Notes under the pieces: generated by a model
Database searches by the model: none
Seen by the model: only the letters and a program-made list of their open reading frames with translations
Told to the model about the DNA's origin: nothing
Assembly: GCA_948470475.1 (NCBI GenBank)
Contig: OX419347.1
Coordinates: 12,648,722-12,712,721, forward strand
DNA length: 64,000 nucleotides
Reading direction: 5' to 3'
Source of the DNA: Galaxea fascicularis
Taxonomy: Eukaryota; Cnidaria; Anthozoa; Scleractinia; Euphylliidae
Part shown: positions 41,909 to 51,345 of the stretch, one piece after another
Position numbering within the stretch: position 1 is the first letter of the stretch
Layout: the number at the start of each line of letters is the position of its first letter
Program-made: the position numbers and the translations under genes

Positions 41909-43480
41909 ATGAGCCGTGAGCTATCAATGAGTACAAAAAGTGCACAAACTTTGACTACCAATGACAAATGTTCCTTGACGAACTTGACGGGAAACTTTGA
42001 CACGAACAGTTTAGGTGCTGGCGAATACAAGCTTAAGATATCCGTCGATGATGAGATTAGAGGTACAAAGACGAACAGCAGTAGTAACAACAGCAACAGG
42101 AAAGCGGCCATGTTGGGTGATGAAGAACCCATCGAAGCGAAGATGCTAGTAACCTTTTTACTTTTATGGCTATTGTCACCAGTATTTCATTTCTTTTGTA
42201 TACTTTAGATTGTGGATTATCAGCTGTATCAAGTCTGTGTAGTGTGTTAGTTTTATGTGTAATCTTGTACCTTCGCGTGTTCTACATGAATGTGTTACGT
42301 TTATCAGTTTTATCAACACAAATGTCGGATGTACTTGAAAAATGCGAGGTATTTGAGAAAGCAATGCAGTTATCTGTACATGATCAACGTGATGCCTTAG
42401 TGAAAATAAAATATAGAAAGGAATTCAGATCTCGTGATGCTAAGTTTGTGTATTTTAACGACAACCGTGAATGCCATGTGCCATCAAGACGTTGTGATCG
42501 CGCGCCCAGTAGGATACCTGTGAAAAAGCTAAAAAGTCTGTCACAGAAAAGCAGAAAACTAAGATTGTTTTTGTGGGAAAGAGTTCTCAAGCAAACTCCG
42601 TTGTCGTCGAAACTTCTGATCGTTACATCAAATCTAGGCTAAGAAGAACTCGAACTACAAAGCGGCCAACGGTAAATGGAAGGTTTGTACAAAGAGTGAG
42701 GAAGAAGCCAGCTTCTGTTCGACGAAAATTACGTCAAACACGTTTGCCTTGCTTCAAAAGATATACCGGTAGACGAAAACAGATAAATTTGAAGAAATAT
42801 CAACTGTTATACACGTGCAGTGGGCTCATAAGCGTGTACAAGAATGATAATCACAGAGGGTGCTGTGCTATGTTTAAACTACGTAATGACATAGAAACAA
42901 ATCCTGGGCCTCCTATACATCATGTTGATCCCATCCTAACAATGAAAGCACCATATAGTCAAGGTGATGTGACAGTGTTTGGTGCAAATGCTGGACAGCA
43001 ATGTGTTGCCATGAGCTTTGGTTTACAACAATATCAAAGAAATAAACAGTTGTAATGATCTGGTGCAAATCATGAGTATGGGAAATGAATTATACTCTAT
43101 TTTATCACAGTCAACAGGACAGTCATATTTAATGCTTACAGAACTACCACTGATCAATGATTTCAATGCTGGAGGAAAATTATCAGCTAAAATACAGTGA
43201 AAGTTACACTGGCAATGCACAAAATGATGCCATTATAGAGGGATATCAGTATTGCATGCCCATGGATAGAGCTTTTGAATCACTGCTGTCAGAAAATTAT
43301 ATGTCATTCATTTTAACAGTAACCTCTAAACAGTCACACTTTATTATTAAGCTTGACTATCATCTGACAAAACAATTCAAAACATGTACAAAAAAGTGTC
43401 TGTGTGTGCTGGGCTATGAATTGCTAGCGCTCACAACAATGTCCACAATCACGACCATTAAAGTTTCCATTACTTGAAAA
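41909..43480 (+). pseudogene. Decayed element ORF with 2A-like motif and possible Cys-peptidase motif
   Basis: Plus-strand open frames follow each other with frame changes: 41,909-42,208, 42,166-42,642 (an N-terminal hydrophobic stretch then a charged segment), 42,573-43,055 (very basic, Arg/Lys-rich), 43,018-43,200 and 43,157-43,477. The frame from 42,573 has DIETNPGP at residues 106-113 (42,888-42,911), matching the ribosome-skipping 2A consensus D-x-E-x-N-P-G-P. It is followed 25 residues later by NAGQQCVAM, which resembles the active-site Cys region of ubiquitin-peptidase-like domains. The downstream pieces (YTGNAQND, GYQYCMPMDRAFESLL) continue in two other frames, so at least two frameshifts have occurred. 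2A-like motifs are known in metazoan non-LTR retrotransposon ORFs. The element class here is not certain, and no polymerase or helicase is visible. Confidence 0.6.
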
Positions 43481-43882
43481 AAGCTTAGCTATCATTCTAA
43501 AAGATATTCAGCATTCAATTCCAAGTTTAAGTTTTCGCGGTTAAAACGTATATACTTACTCCTGAAGATGTCAGCATCAAAGCCTTTCAAAAAGCGCGCT
43601 TCCAAGGCTACATAACTTTGTACGGACTGATTTCGGCGAGCCTCGTTCCCACGGTCCTGTTGTGTTTATTTTCGTTGGCACACACTCACACAGGCAGCCC
43701 AATGGTTTAACGAATCGAGTTTGAATCACAAAATACATGTATATTTTTATATATGAGGCTGAGAGGAAATCATCCACAACATCCATTTGCCACTCGAACT
43801 GAGCCCGAGTGAAGGCCAATACGGCCTCTAGTTGTTGCTTATATTAGAAAGCTTATATCCCGGCTTTCCATCATGGGTACGG
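43481..43882. other. No gene seen
   Basis: This is spacer between the decayed 2A-containing element and the hAT-like MITE. One minus-strand open frame (43,577-43,819) has no recognisable composition or motif, and I treat it as chance. Confidence 0.5.
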
Positions 43883-43890
43883 GTTGCGCC

Positions 43891-44452
43891 TAGGCGTTTA
43901 TAGATTATGCTAGCATAATTTTTGGCATAATTCGAGCAAACTGGCATAATTTCTGCCAAGTAGCAATGCTAGCATAATTTGCGCATTTTGATAATTATCA
44001 GATCATTTTTGATGCTATTATTTGATAATTTTTTGTCTGTAGTCCCAAGCACTTGGTGACCTTAATCGATACTTAAAGTTTTAGTTAAACTAGTAGCATT
44101 TGTAGTTCCCTGTGAAGCACTGAGCCGTTTGCAAGCAAGTGTAATGCTGCAAGATAACAATCGCAGATAAGCTACACGAGAGTATAATCTAGTACTAGTG
44201 TGCATGTTAATCAGAACCACATGTTTATTTGAAATTCATTGTGGATTTGTTGCGTTTCTTTCCTGTAGACGAACGGCTTCTAGTTAAAAAATATATATTT
44301 TGGACTTATTTGCATTTTTTTCAAAGAGCATAATTTAAAAAAACGGTGGCATAATTTGAAAAAAAGAGCATAATGTTAGCATAATTTGGCCAAAAAAAGC
44401 AATGCTACTAGCATAATATGCCACTTTTTCTAGCATAATCTATAAATGCCTA
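43891..44452. mobile_element. hAT-like MITE, 562 bp, 8-bp target duplication
   Basis: The terminal inverted repeat starts TAGGC(G/A)TTTATAGATTATG and covers about 30 bp. The octamer GTTGCGCC is perfectly duplicated on both sides (43,883-43,890 and 44,453-44,460). An 8-bp duplication and a TAGG-type terminus are hallmarks of the hAT superfamily. The interior is AT-rich, with many dispersed copies of GCATAATT in both orientations clustered near the two ends. These could be subterminal transposase-binding repeats (inference). There is no open frame, so the copy is non-autonomous. Confidence 0.88.
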
Positions 44453-44460
44453 GTTGCGCC

Positions 44461-44820
44461 ATTTCGAATTCATGAAATGATTACGTCATCAAGACTTTCT
44501 CGTAAAAGCGTTTTCCCGGAGTTTTTCCCGGGGTAACCCGATGGGTCTACCCGTAAGGTTTTTACCGATTAACATTTAGAAACGCGTAAGTTAATCTGCC
44601 TTGTGGCATGCATTATGAAAGAAAACGTTTATAGAACTTGACTACTACTATTTCTTCTTCACTTTGAAAGATTTTGGCGATGAAAACAACTTTTCAAATG
44701 AAAGATGATCCTCGCAGTTGTGAACGCAATTTAAGCCATTGTGTAAAGAAGCCTGAAAAAAATTCCGGACTTCATGGACCGGTTTTCAAAACATCAAAAT
44801 ACACTGTGCTGATTGTGATT
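44461..44820. other. No gene seen
   Basis: This is spacer between the hAT-like MITE and the Penelope-like fragment. Nothing beyond scattered AT-rich sequence was recognised. Confidence 0.5.
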
Positions 44821-44839
44821 GGTGTTATGTAGTGGCGAC

Positions 44840-45082
44840 CGGCCGTTGTTTTGAAACCCGTAAGAAAAAAACATATCAAAACGTGTGCTAATGGTTCAAA
44901 CATTGCGAAACATGCATGGTCATTCGACCATCGCATAGATTTTGATAATTCTAGCGTTATCGACAAAGGCTTGTTTCGCATAAGAAAAACTTTGGAGGCT
45001 TGGCACACCTCTGTTACCAAACATGCTGACAATAATTCTAAGCCGATTCCTAACCAGTACAGCATTCTTTTCAAACAATGGT
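44840..45082 (+). pseudogene. Penelope-like retroelement C-terminus (GIY-YIG-type domain tail), 5'-truncated
   Basis: The plus-strand frame from 44,851 reads RKKHIKTCANGSNIAKHAW, then a segment with FDHRIDFDN, VIDKG, RIRKTLEAWHT and ADNNSKPIPNQYSILFK. The order 'H..HAW...H.IDF....VID.....R...EAWH......LP..Y..LL' matches the C-terminal part of the endonuclease domain that ends Penelope-like reverse transcriptases. The upstream neighbour frame gives RCFETRKK just before an A7 run, and the homologous reading then moves to the next frame. The copy therefore has a one-base frameshift there and no remaining reverse transcriptase. Family assignment is from recall of the motif pattern. Confidence 0.6.
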
Positions 45083-45169
45083 CACCTAATTTATACATTT
45101 TGCTTTGCTTTTGTTCTTATTATTTTTATCTCGCCTTTTCTTGTTTATATTTTACCATTTTTACTTGAG

Positions 45170-45441
45170 GAACTCGCTGGATGCGGGAAGGTCCGGGATC
45201 TATTACGGGACGCGAATATCGTTGAGACAGTAAATCCACACAGAACTTGGCTCCAACGTAAGGTTTAATACCAAGGATATGACCAAGGGTGTATCTAGGA
45301 TTTCACCCAGGATGTAACGAAGAAGCATCTACAATGCACTTCTATTTATGCAAAACCCACAATCTTAGGTGATGAAGTCACATCATTAAAAACTCATAAC
45401 TAAACGTTACCTGATACAGTTGTAAAGTAGTGATTGGCTAT
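45170..45441. other. No gene seen
   Basis: This is sequence between the Penelope-like fragment and the first hairpin element. No coding or structured feature is supported. Confidence 0.4.
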
Positions 45442-45609
45442 AACGGTAATAGGCCATATTCGTATTCTCGGTATTGAACTGGATCTAGCATGAAGTGGAG
45501 GCTCTTGCGGGGGAATACATCTACATATGAAAAGATTCCCCCGCAAGAGCCTCCACTTCATGCTAGATCCGGGTCAATACCGAGAATACGAATAAGGCCT
45601 AAACCGTTT
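45442..45609. mobile_element. Hairpin (foldback) element 1
   Basis: A near-perfect inverted repeat has arms of about 66 to 75 bp (45,442-45,516 and 45,535-45,609) and an 18-bp loop. The arms include TATTCTCGGTATTGA, CTAGCATGAAGTGGAGG and CTCTTGCGGGGGAAT with their complements. The outermost dinucleotides on both sides are TA, which is compatible with a Tc1/mariner-type insertion. In single-stranded form this would make a very stable stem. Confidence 0.8.
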
Positions 45610-45838
45610 ACAACATTAATCACTTCCAAAAGTTACCCAGGTGGATAACGGCTTCTAACAGCCTTGAGTTACAACTTGACTGCCTATTAGAGTTATGATC
45701 TTACAGAACGTTAGCGTTTCAATAAGTAACAACAGGTTGAGTTTACGGATTATTGAACTTGAAACCAAAGACTAAATATTTTCCACGTTGGCTTTTTTTG
45801 TTTTTATCAGCAAAAGCAGAATAACCTAAATAACAATT

Positions 45839-45988
45839 AACAATTATTGGATGAGGTTGAGCATGATAGCGATAATTATCAAGGCCAAAGTTTGTGTTAT
45901 TTGCCGAAGCCGAAGGCTGAGGCGGATAACACAAACTGAGGCCTTGATAATTATCGCTATCATGCGAAAACCGAATCCAATAATTGTT
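45839..45988. mobile_element. Hairpin (foldback) element 2
   Basis: An inverted repeat has arms of about 65 bp, starting AACAATTATTGG at the left and ending CCAATAATTGTT at the right. The centre is a short CCGAAGCCGAAGGC stretch. The inner arms share GCATGATAGCGATAATTATC, the AAGGCC region and TTTGTGTTAT. A 92-codon open frame across it exists only because both arms happen to be open, and I do not treat it as a gene. Confidence 0.8.
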
Positions 45989-46084
45989 TTATTATGCATA
46001 TTCCTGAGCTGCACTGGCGACTCCGCCATAACAAAACTGATCAAACTGCTGGTTAGTGTATTAGTTGACGTCACTTCTGCATGC

Positions 46085-46160
46085 ATAAAACTATTGTCTG
46101 TAGGTATGAAGTCAATTCTACGTAGATAAAAATTATTGTCTGTAGGTATGACGTAAGAGA
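46085..46160. repeat. Short tandem duplication (TATTGTCTGTAGGTATGA)
   Basis: The 18-mer TATTGTCTGTAGGTATGA occurs twice, near 46,091 and 46,134, each followed by a related GT(C/A)A sequence. It is a local duplication of about 43 bp just beyond the downstream end of gene-family unit 1. Confidence 0.7.
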
Positions 46161-46310
46161 AACAGAGCTAGCAAGAATTAGCTGCGTGCTTATAGCCAAT
46201 CAAAATCGAGCTGGTGACACCAATGTATAATAATAATTTTTCTCATCACACCTCACGTGCTATATCGAGGCTGCCTGCATATCATACTTAGTATTGATTG
46301 GCTAACCAAT

Positions 46311-48014
46311 CTAGAGTTCCACTTGGGTTCGAGGTATGTTTTCAACCATTTTTCCGAATTCCCCTTTCCCTTCTTGGTAGTGTCGCTCGTTTGCTCTCCA
46401 ATATGCTATGAAGTCATGCAATATTTTTGCGTTACATGTTTTGGCCTCATCCTCATAGCAACTGTGATACTTTTTTACCGTGATCAAAAAGTTTTTGTCA
46501 GCTCTTTGCTCAAACCGCGAGAGTCCGTATTTGGCGCATTCCCGGACGGCATCACCAGCGCATTCTTCATAGTCATCTTCCTCTGCCAGGAAGTAAATAT
46601 GTGATCATGTTAATTAATTGTCGGCCACTTTAAAATTTTTAAGGAAAACCAAGCATGCTGCATCAATGCAGTGCTTACTTGGTGCATGACTTTTGAATTG
46701 TTTTATTATTTTACAACATACTGAGTTGCGTACCAATATTCACCAGGTTTTCTCTCTCTAGTATACCTGGAAGAAATAGAAGGTTCAACGAGTATTAATG
46801 ACTTTACTATAACACATCAATTTCTAGACCACTTTCATAATGGCCGCCGATGATAATATTCTTTTGTATCTACGTTAATTAGAGTTACTGGCCTCATTTT
46901 AGCGCAAACATGCTTTTGTATTTTGCACATAGCAGCGAGGTTAGAAAGGCTTATCAGCATTAAAACAAAAGAAACTCTTTATTTGGCCGCCATTATGAAA
47001 GAGGTGTATTAGTAGGTGAAAGGTGTTTTAAATCAGATAATGTTTCCAATGATCATAAGCCCTTTAATTAATTGCCATTTCCGGATCTTTCCACAGAAAT
47101 ATTACGCAGTGATCAAATATCACTGTACTAGCTCCACCAACTAGAGCTGCCGGCTTTTGGGTGAATTTCAGAACGCAAGCTCTGGCAATTAAAAATTCAA
47201 TGACTTCTTAAATGGGGGGCTGGCTGACTAACTGGATTGTTGTAGGGATGGATGGAACAGAACAGGTGAACCAGTAATGAATCAATTTCAGTTTAAGACA
47301 AAGGTCCACACCTGAAGGTAGCACTTTGTTTTTCAGTTCGTCTATTAGGTTAAACTGGCAGACACCCGCTTTCTCTGAAAGCACCATATGCTGCCATGCA
47401 AGAGCGAGGTTGAACAAAACGACATCGGGAAGTGGCGGCGAGAGTTCATGAGCAGATTTCAACAGGCAACTTCCATATACCTGACGAAAACAGATAAAAT
47501 ACAGCAGTCATTCTGGACAAATTAATTAACGGCGCAAACATACATGCATAGTTATGATAACAATGAAAGGAATTTTACAAACTTGACAGCAAGTTGCATA
47601 CCATATGAAGTTGCTAAAACAACGTTTCTAAGACTACTGACATTTACGATTATGACTTTCCAACTAGCTAATTACGGTTCGAGTTTGAATCATTCTTCCC
47701 AACAAATCTGCAGCTATTAAGTCCGACACTAATGCAGATTACAACGTACATGGCCCGAAGACCGACTGTCATTCACAAAAGAAATGTTAAGAAACCGTAA
47801 AACTCACTGCTACAAATGTACACGATTCGTCCAACATTTCTTGTGAACTCCAGTGGCCTCCCTTTGCTTCCAGATCTGCAGAGTTTACTTCCCAAGTGGC
47901 TTTCATGCAATTGACAAGTGCCTTCGCATTCTTGTCTCCTGCGGAAAGACCGCTGACAGTGCAGATGAACTGACTCACAGCAAAGGTGGCGATGAAGACA
48001 GTAGAAAAAAGCAT
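46311..48014 (-). CDS. Secreted eight-cysteine protein, family copy 1 (four exons, 226 aa)
   Basis: The gene model is exon 1 48,014-47,808, exon 2 47,480-47,312, exon 3 46,766-46,734 (33 nt) and exon 4 46,582-46,311 ending TAG. Introns are 327, 545 and 151 nt, all GT-AG (donors GTGAGT, GTGTGG, GTACGC), with phases 0, 1, 1. The coding length is 681 nt. Residues 1 to about 22 form a hydrophobic signal peptide ending ICTVSG. The mature part has Cys at 36, 65, 74, 110, 144, 152, 178 and 186, so four disulfides are possible. Family motifs are KGGHWSS, LDESC, SEKAGVC, YEECAG, KKYHSC and KTCNAK, and the last 50 residues are charged and probably helical. The start was chosen at MLFST because copies 2 and 3 start at the same place; an in-frame ATG 15 codons upstream is unconserved. 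I do not recognise the family. Secretion is the only functional inference. Confidence 0.85.
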
Positions 48015-48083
48015 CCTGAGATACGAGAAGCACTGTGAAAACGATATGCTAACGATCAAAGCTGTCTAAAGTAGTGTTCATCG

Positions 48084-48091
48084 TATATATA
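48084..48091 (-). promoter_or_regulatory. TATA box, gene copy 1
   Basis: TATATATA lies 70 bp upstream of the chosen ATG. That would place transcription start near 48,058 and give a 5' leader of about 45 nt. The sequence between it and the ATG (GATGAACACTACTTTAGACA, then TGATCGTTAGCAT) is almost identical upstream of copy 2, supporting a conserved core promoter. The stretch just before the ATG (TATCTCAGG) resembles a splice acceptor, so a non-coding first exon cannot be excluded. Confidence 0.5.
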
Positions 48092-49837
48092 GTTGGCACC
48101 ACCCTCGACAACGGTTAAAACGTGGTAGGATTAACTGTTCAATATACACTATGTATGAGATTTGATTACCGCGCAAGAGCTACAACGAGTTGCAAAATAC
48201 TTGAGACACTGCACGTCATTTGGCCTTTAATGATGTTTTCATGATCTTCCGCTTTCCCTCTCCCTCCCCCTCTTATCAAACTTGCTAACAGTGCAACACC
48301 ACGCTCGAAACTTTGAGGAACAACATTGCAAGGGGGAGAGAGAGGGGGTGAGTATTGTATCTCACAGATTTCTTACAGGGGCGTTTTAGAGAAAGAAAAT
48401 ATGTTTTTGATTGCGAATGTCTCAACAATTTTGCAACTGGTTGTAGCCACAAAGACCTAAATTAAATTGCCTACTAACAAGAAACTTTCGTCACTTTGAT
48501 GTGCTTCGAACACTCATTTGCGAGCCTTTCTCAGCAAGCCGAGAACTATGCAAACACTTCAAAAGCTATCATAAGCCTCCCACTAAGTCGTCATTTCACC
48601 TCGTCCCCACAAAGGAAAACAACGACTACAAACGAAACAATTAGCCTTCGTCTCCAGTTTTTAGATTTCTTCCGGCAGTAAAACTAATGGTCCACATAGA
48701 ACTATTGTTCAATTTGCCTTTACAGCGGGCCGCGAATGACGGATTGTTTTACGCATTGCCTAACATTTGGGTTTACCTTGGTGTAAGAACTTGACGAGGC
48801 TTCCTTTGTTTTGTGAGCTATTGTTTTGCTGTAGCTGTTGTTTCGAACCTTTTGTTTTCTTCTGTTTTACGTCATTCGTGCGTTTGACAGAATCTCTAAT
48901 TTACCACAATATCCCTTCCCCCTTGCTTCATTTAAGGGTTGCCGAATTTAGAAACATAACCAGGGCAGCGCTAAGTACTTCACTGGCTATCCCACCACTG
49001 CATTAATTTGCAGCGTGGACCAGTGGCACAATTGTTATAATTATAATTTTCTTGGCTAAAAAGTTATGAAGACGTCTTAAATTCAACGTCTGATGGAATA
49101 TACTGGTTTTCGTTTTCCTACAAGCCTGCTTAGAAAATTCATCAATTAATGTCATACATTTTCCCTTGATATGCTTACTCAGCTGCCAAGTTAGCATATC
49201 TGTGTTTTTTCTCATTTTCACAGCTGGGCTGCGATGAAAATTGTGCCTCATGATTTGTTTTGTGGCGTAGTTATATATTTTTGTTACCTTTCATGTTCCA
49301 AAGACTAGAATGTTCTAAACTTTGAGATGCCTCAGAGATGTCTCACAAAGTTTAATCTGGACATTCCAGTTTTTAGTTTGTTTTGCTGAGCTCACAATTA
49401 CGGCTAAAGAAGCCTTATTCCGCCGCTTATTGTCCAAAACGTGTTTCACGACATTTCCATTTTTTTCATTTTGTATTTGAAATATATAGAACAAATCAAC
49501 TGTAACGTTGTCTTGATTATAAAGAGAAAAAAAAAAAAGAAAAGAGGTTATTGCTACGTTTGGAATAGAAGTTTGGGCGGCTTTTAAAATTCTGTTTACA
49601 ATGATCTCTTACCTGAATTTTCATTCGAGAGACAACGCAGCTAACTTGCAATTGACGGCGATCACACAACTATAAACAGTATGAGAGTTCACAAGCAACC
49701 CTAATATCAGTTTAAATGAAAACATTATTCAGAACTGGGTATTGTCTATTTTCATTAATATTGTCATTAATAAATTGTGGCTGGTCTGTAATGATTTCAT
49801 TTTGTTTCTATTTTGTTTCAATTTTTCGTTTTAGTGT

Positions 49838-49994
49838 TACAGTGCGACGCGCCTTACCGTGGCCACCCAACAAACATTTTTACAAGTTAGCCAATGATCA
49901 AGGTACGCGAATTTGATTGACAGACACGTCTCCCTGTTTGGCTAACTTGTAAAAATGTTTGTTGGGTGGCCAAGGTAAGGCGCGTCGCACTGTA
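49838..49994. mobile_element. MITE with TA target duplication, hairpin-like
   Basis: Inverted arms of about 55 bp begin CAGTGCGACGCGCCTTACC and end with its complement, including the shared inner block AACAAACATTTTTACAAG. TA lies at both borders (49,838-49,839 and 49,993-49,994), as expected for Tc1/mariner-type non-autonomous elements. The loop is about 40 bp. It lies just outside the upstream edge of gene-family unit 1. Confidence 0.8.
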
Positions 49995-50014
49995 AATATT
50001 CATTGTAGTGTTTA

Positions 50015-50160
50015 GGCCCTGGTTGTTCAAAGGCTGGATAGCGCTATCCACCGGATAAATATCGATCAAGTGGATAGTGCAATTAGCTTTCCCAATACTT
50101 ATCTGCTAGTAGTGATTTATCCGGTGGATAGCGCTATCCAACGTTTGAACAACCGGGGCC
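50015..50160. mobile_element. Palindromic MITE, 146 bp
   Basis: The element has terminal inverted repeats GGCCC(T/C)GGTTGTTCAAA and inner palindromic blocks GGATAGCGCTATCC next to CCGGATAAAT and its complement ATTTATCCGG. It ends CAACCGGGGCC. No target-site duplication could be resolved. The design (short, with internally palindromic arms) is a common high-copy MITE type in cnidarian genomes, as far as I recall. Confidence 0.75.
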
Positions 50161-50657
50161 AGGTCACTCAACAAAAAGGTGTAAAATGGGCTATTCCGGA
50201 AGTCTTTTGAGAATTTTAGACACGGAAGAGAATTTTAGAAAATCTTGAGAATTTTGGACAACGAGCAAAAGTTGGTAAAATTTTAGAGAAATTTTAGCTT
50301 CCAAATGATATTTGGACAATGTCATACAAAAGCGTTTATTTTGTGTCACTGCTGACCAACGTGACGACAAATGAAGGCGAGTTGAATTCTGGTATCAGCG
50401 CGCATGCTTAATTTTCAAAACGGAAAAAAAAATGATTATCACCATTCTTTATTGCTATATCTTCATCATGCTTTTGCTACACAAAGAAAATATTTACAAT
50501 CCGTTTTAACGATTTTAGAGAATTTCAGAACTTTTGTCAAGAATCTTAGATAATTTTAAAGGAATTTTACAGCTTTTTAGGAGAAATTCCAGAAATAATT
50601 GTTGCCTATTTGTCGGAAATTCTGTATCTAAGCCTGAGTTACCTCCGGTCGCTGCTA
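50161..50657. other. AT-rich degenerate repeat stretch, no gene
   Basis: Imperfect copies of GAGAATTTTAGA and close variants recur at 50,208-50,300 and again at 50,510-50,570, separated by unrelated sequence. This could be an old, decayed element. No clear termini were found. Confidence 0.4.
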
Positions 50658-50658
50658 T

Positions 50659-51025
50659 AGGGAGTTTAAGCAACGAGGACGGCAACGGCAACGAGAACGC
50701 TACAAAACAATAGGCTTAATGAGCAAAAACAATCGCTCTGCACGTGCGTTTACATTTTAGTACATTTCTTTACCGTCCTCTGCAAAACAACAACGTGAAA
50801 TGACCAAATTTTAGGTTTTCTCGAGAACGTGAGCGTATTACTGCAAAATCTTCTTTCTTTTTCTTTGCTTTTACACCGTTCACAGTAATTTAGACTCTGG
50901 ACAGCTCGCCAGCATTTTGCATGTTAAACAAATTGGAATAATCGCGAAAAAGTTTTGAAAACGAGAAGTTATATTTTGAAATGACGTTCTCGTTGCCGTC
51001 GCCGTCGTCGTTGCTTAAACTCCCT
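50659..51025. mobile_element. MITE with AGGGAGTTTAAGCAACGA termini, about 367 bp
   Basis: The left end AGGGAGTTTAAGCAACGAGG is matched by the complement of the right end, followed by imperfect CGACGGCGACGGCAACGAGAACG-like sequence in both arms (about 40 bp in total). The interior is AT-rich and non-coding. The target duplication is not clear, so no superfamily is assigned. Confidence 0.75.
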
Positions 51026-51277
51026 GATTATCATTAACGGTCGACGCCATCATTGGTAACCAAGCCTGTAGTAATGTAGATGTAACTGTGTGCTCTAGAT
51101 TATGTTATAATAAAGCAATTTCTAACATTCTCAAATCGTCTTAGAAAGGGCCAGGCGACGTTTAGGCCCTACTTAAATTGCGCTGATATTTCGCGATATG
51201 GCTAGGGTGACCTGTTGTAGATGTATTAGTTATGAAGGCAAGTATATACTTTTAATTTTCTAGATCTGTGGCCGATC

Positions 51278-51345
51278 AGTGGGTTAGTGTAGTGGTTAGG
51301 GAAAGGGCTGACTAAGCGAAGGGTTCAGGTTCAATTCTGGAAAGG
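51278..51345 (+). repeat. tRNA-derived SINE-like sequence
   Basis: TAGTGTAGTGG (51,285-51,295) fits a polymerase III A box. GGTTCAATTCT (51,328-51,338) fits a B box, with a start-to-start spacing of 43 bp as in tRNA genes. The sequence around them is tRNA-like (AGTGGGTTAGTGTAGTGGTT) but does not close a good acceptor stem, so a SINE head or tRNA pseudogene is more likely than a functional tRNA. Confidence 0.55.

Larger units (their letters stand above)
46250..49775 (-). repeat. Gene-family unit 1 (tandem segmental duplicate)
   Basis: This is the first of three homologous segments (others at 53,330-57,852 and 59,285-62,838). Shared blocks outside the gene include the 3' flank (CTAACCAAT next to the stop), an upstream block near 48,650-48,760 (GGTCCACATAGAA, ATTGTTCAATTTGCC), 48,920-49,030 (GAAACATAACCAGGGCAGC), 49,220-49,280 and 49,545-49,775 (ATTGCTACGTTTGGAAT, TGTCTATTTTCATTAAT). 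Homology ends near 49,775 in this copy. No other gene is supported between 48,110 and 49,775. Confidence 0.8.

Noticed and set aside
45851..46129. 92-codon plus-strand frame and the opposing 80-codon frame
   Set aside because: Both run through the two arms of a hairpin element, so they are open by symmetry.
46257..46604. Plus-strand frame of 115 codons, and the similar ones at 53,411-53,692 and 59,317-59,643
   Set aside because: All three are the antisense of exon 4 of the secreted-protein genes, which explains their mutual similarity; the minus strand has the splice sites and the paralogous gene structure.
47853..48038. Plus-strand frame, with its counterpart at 55,946-56,140
   Set aside because: Both are antisense to exon 1 of gene copies 1 and 2.
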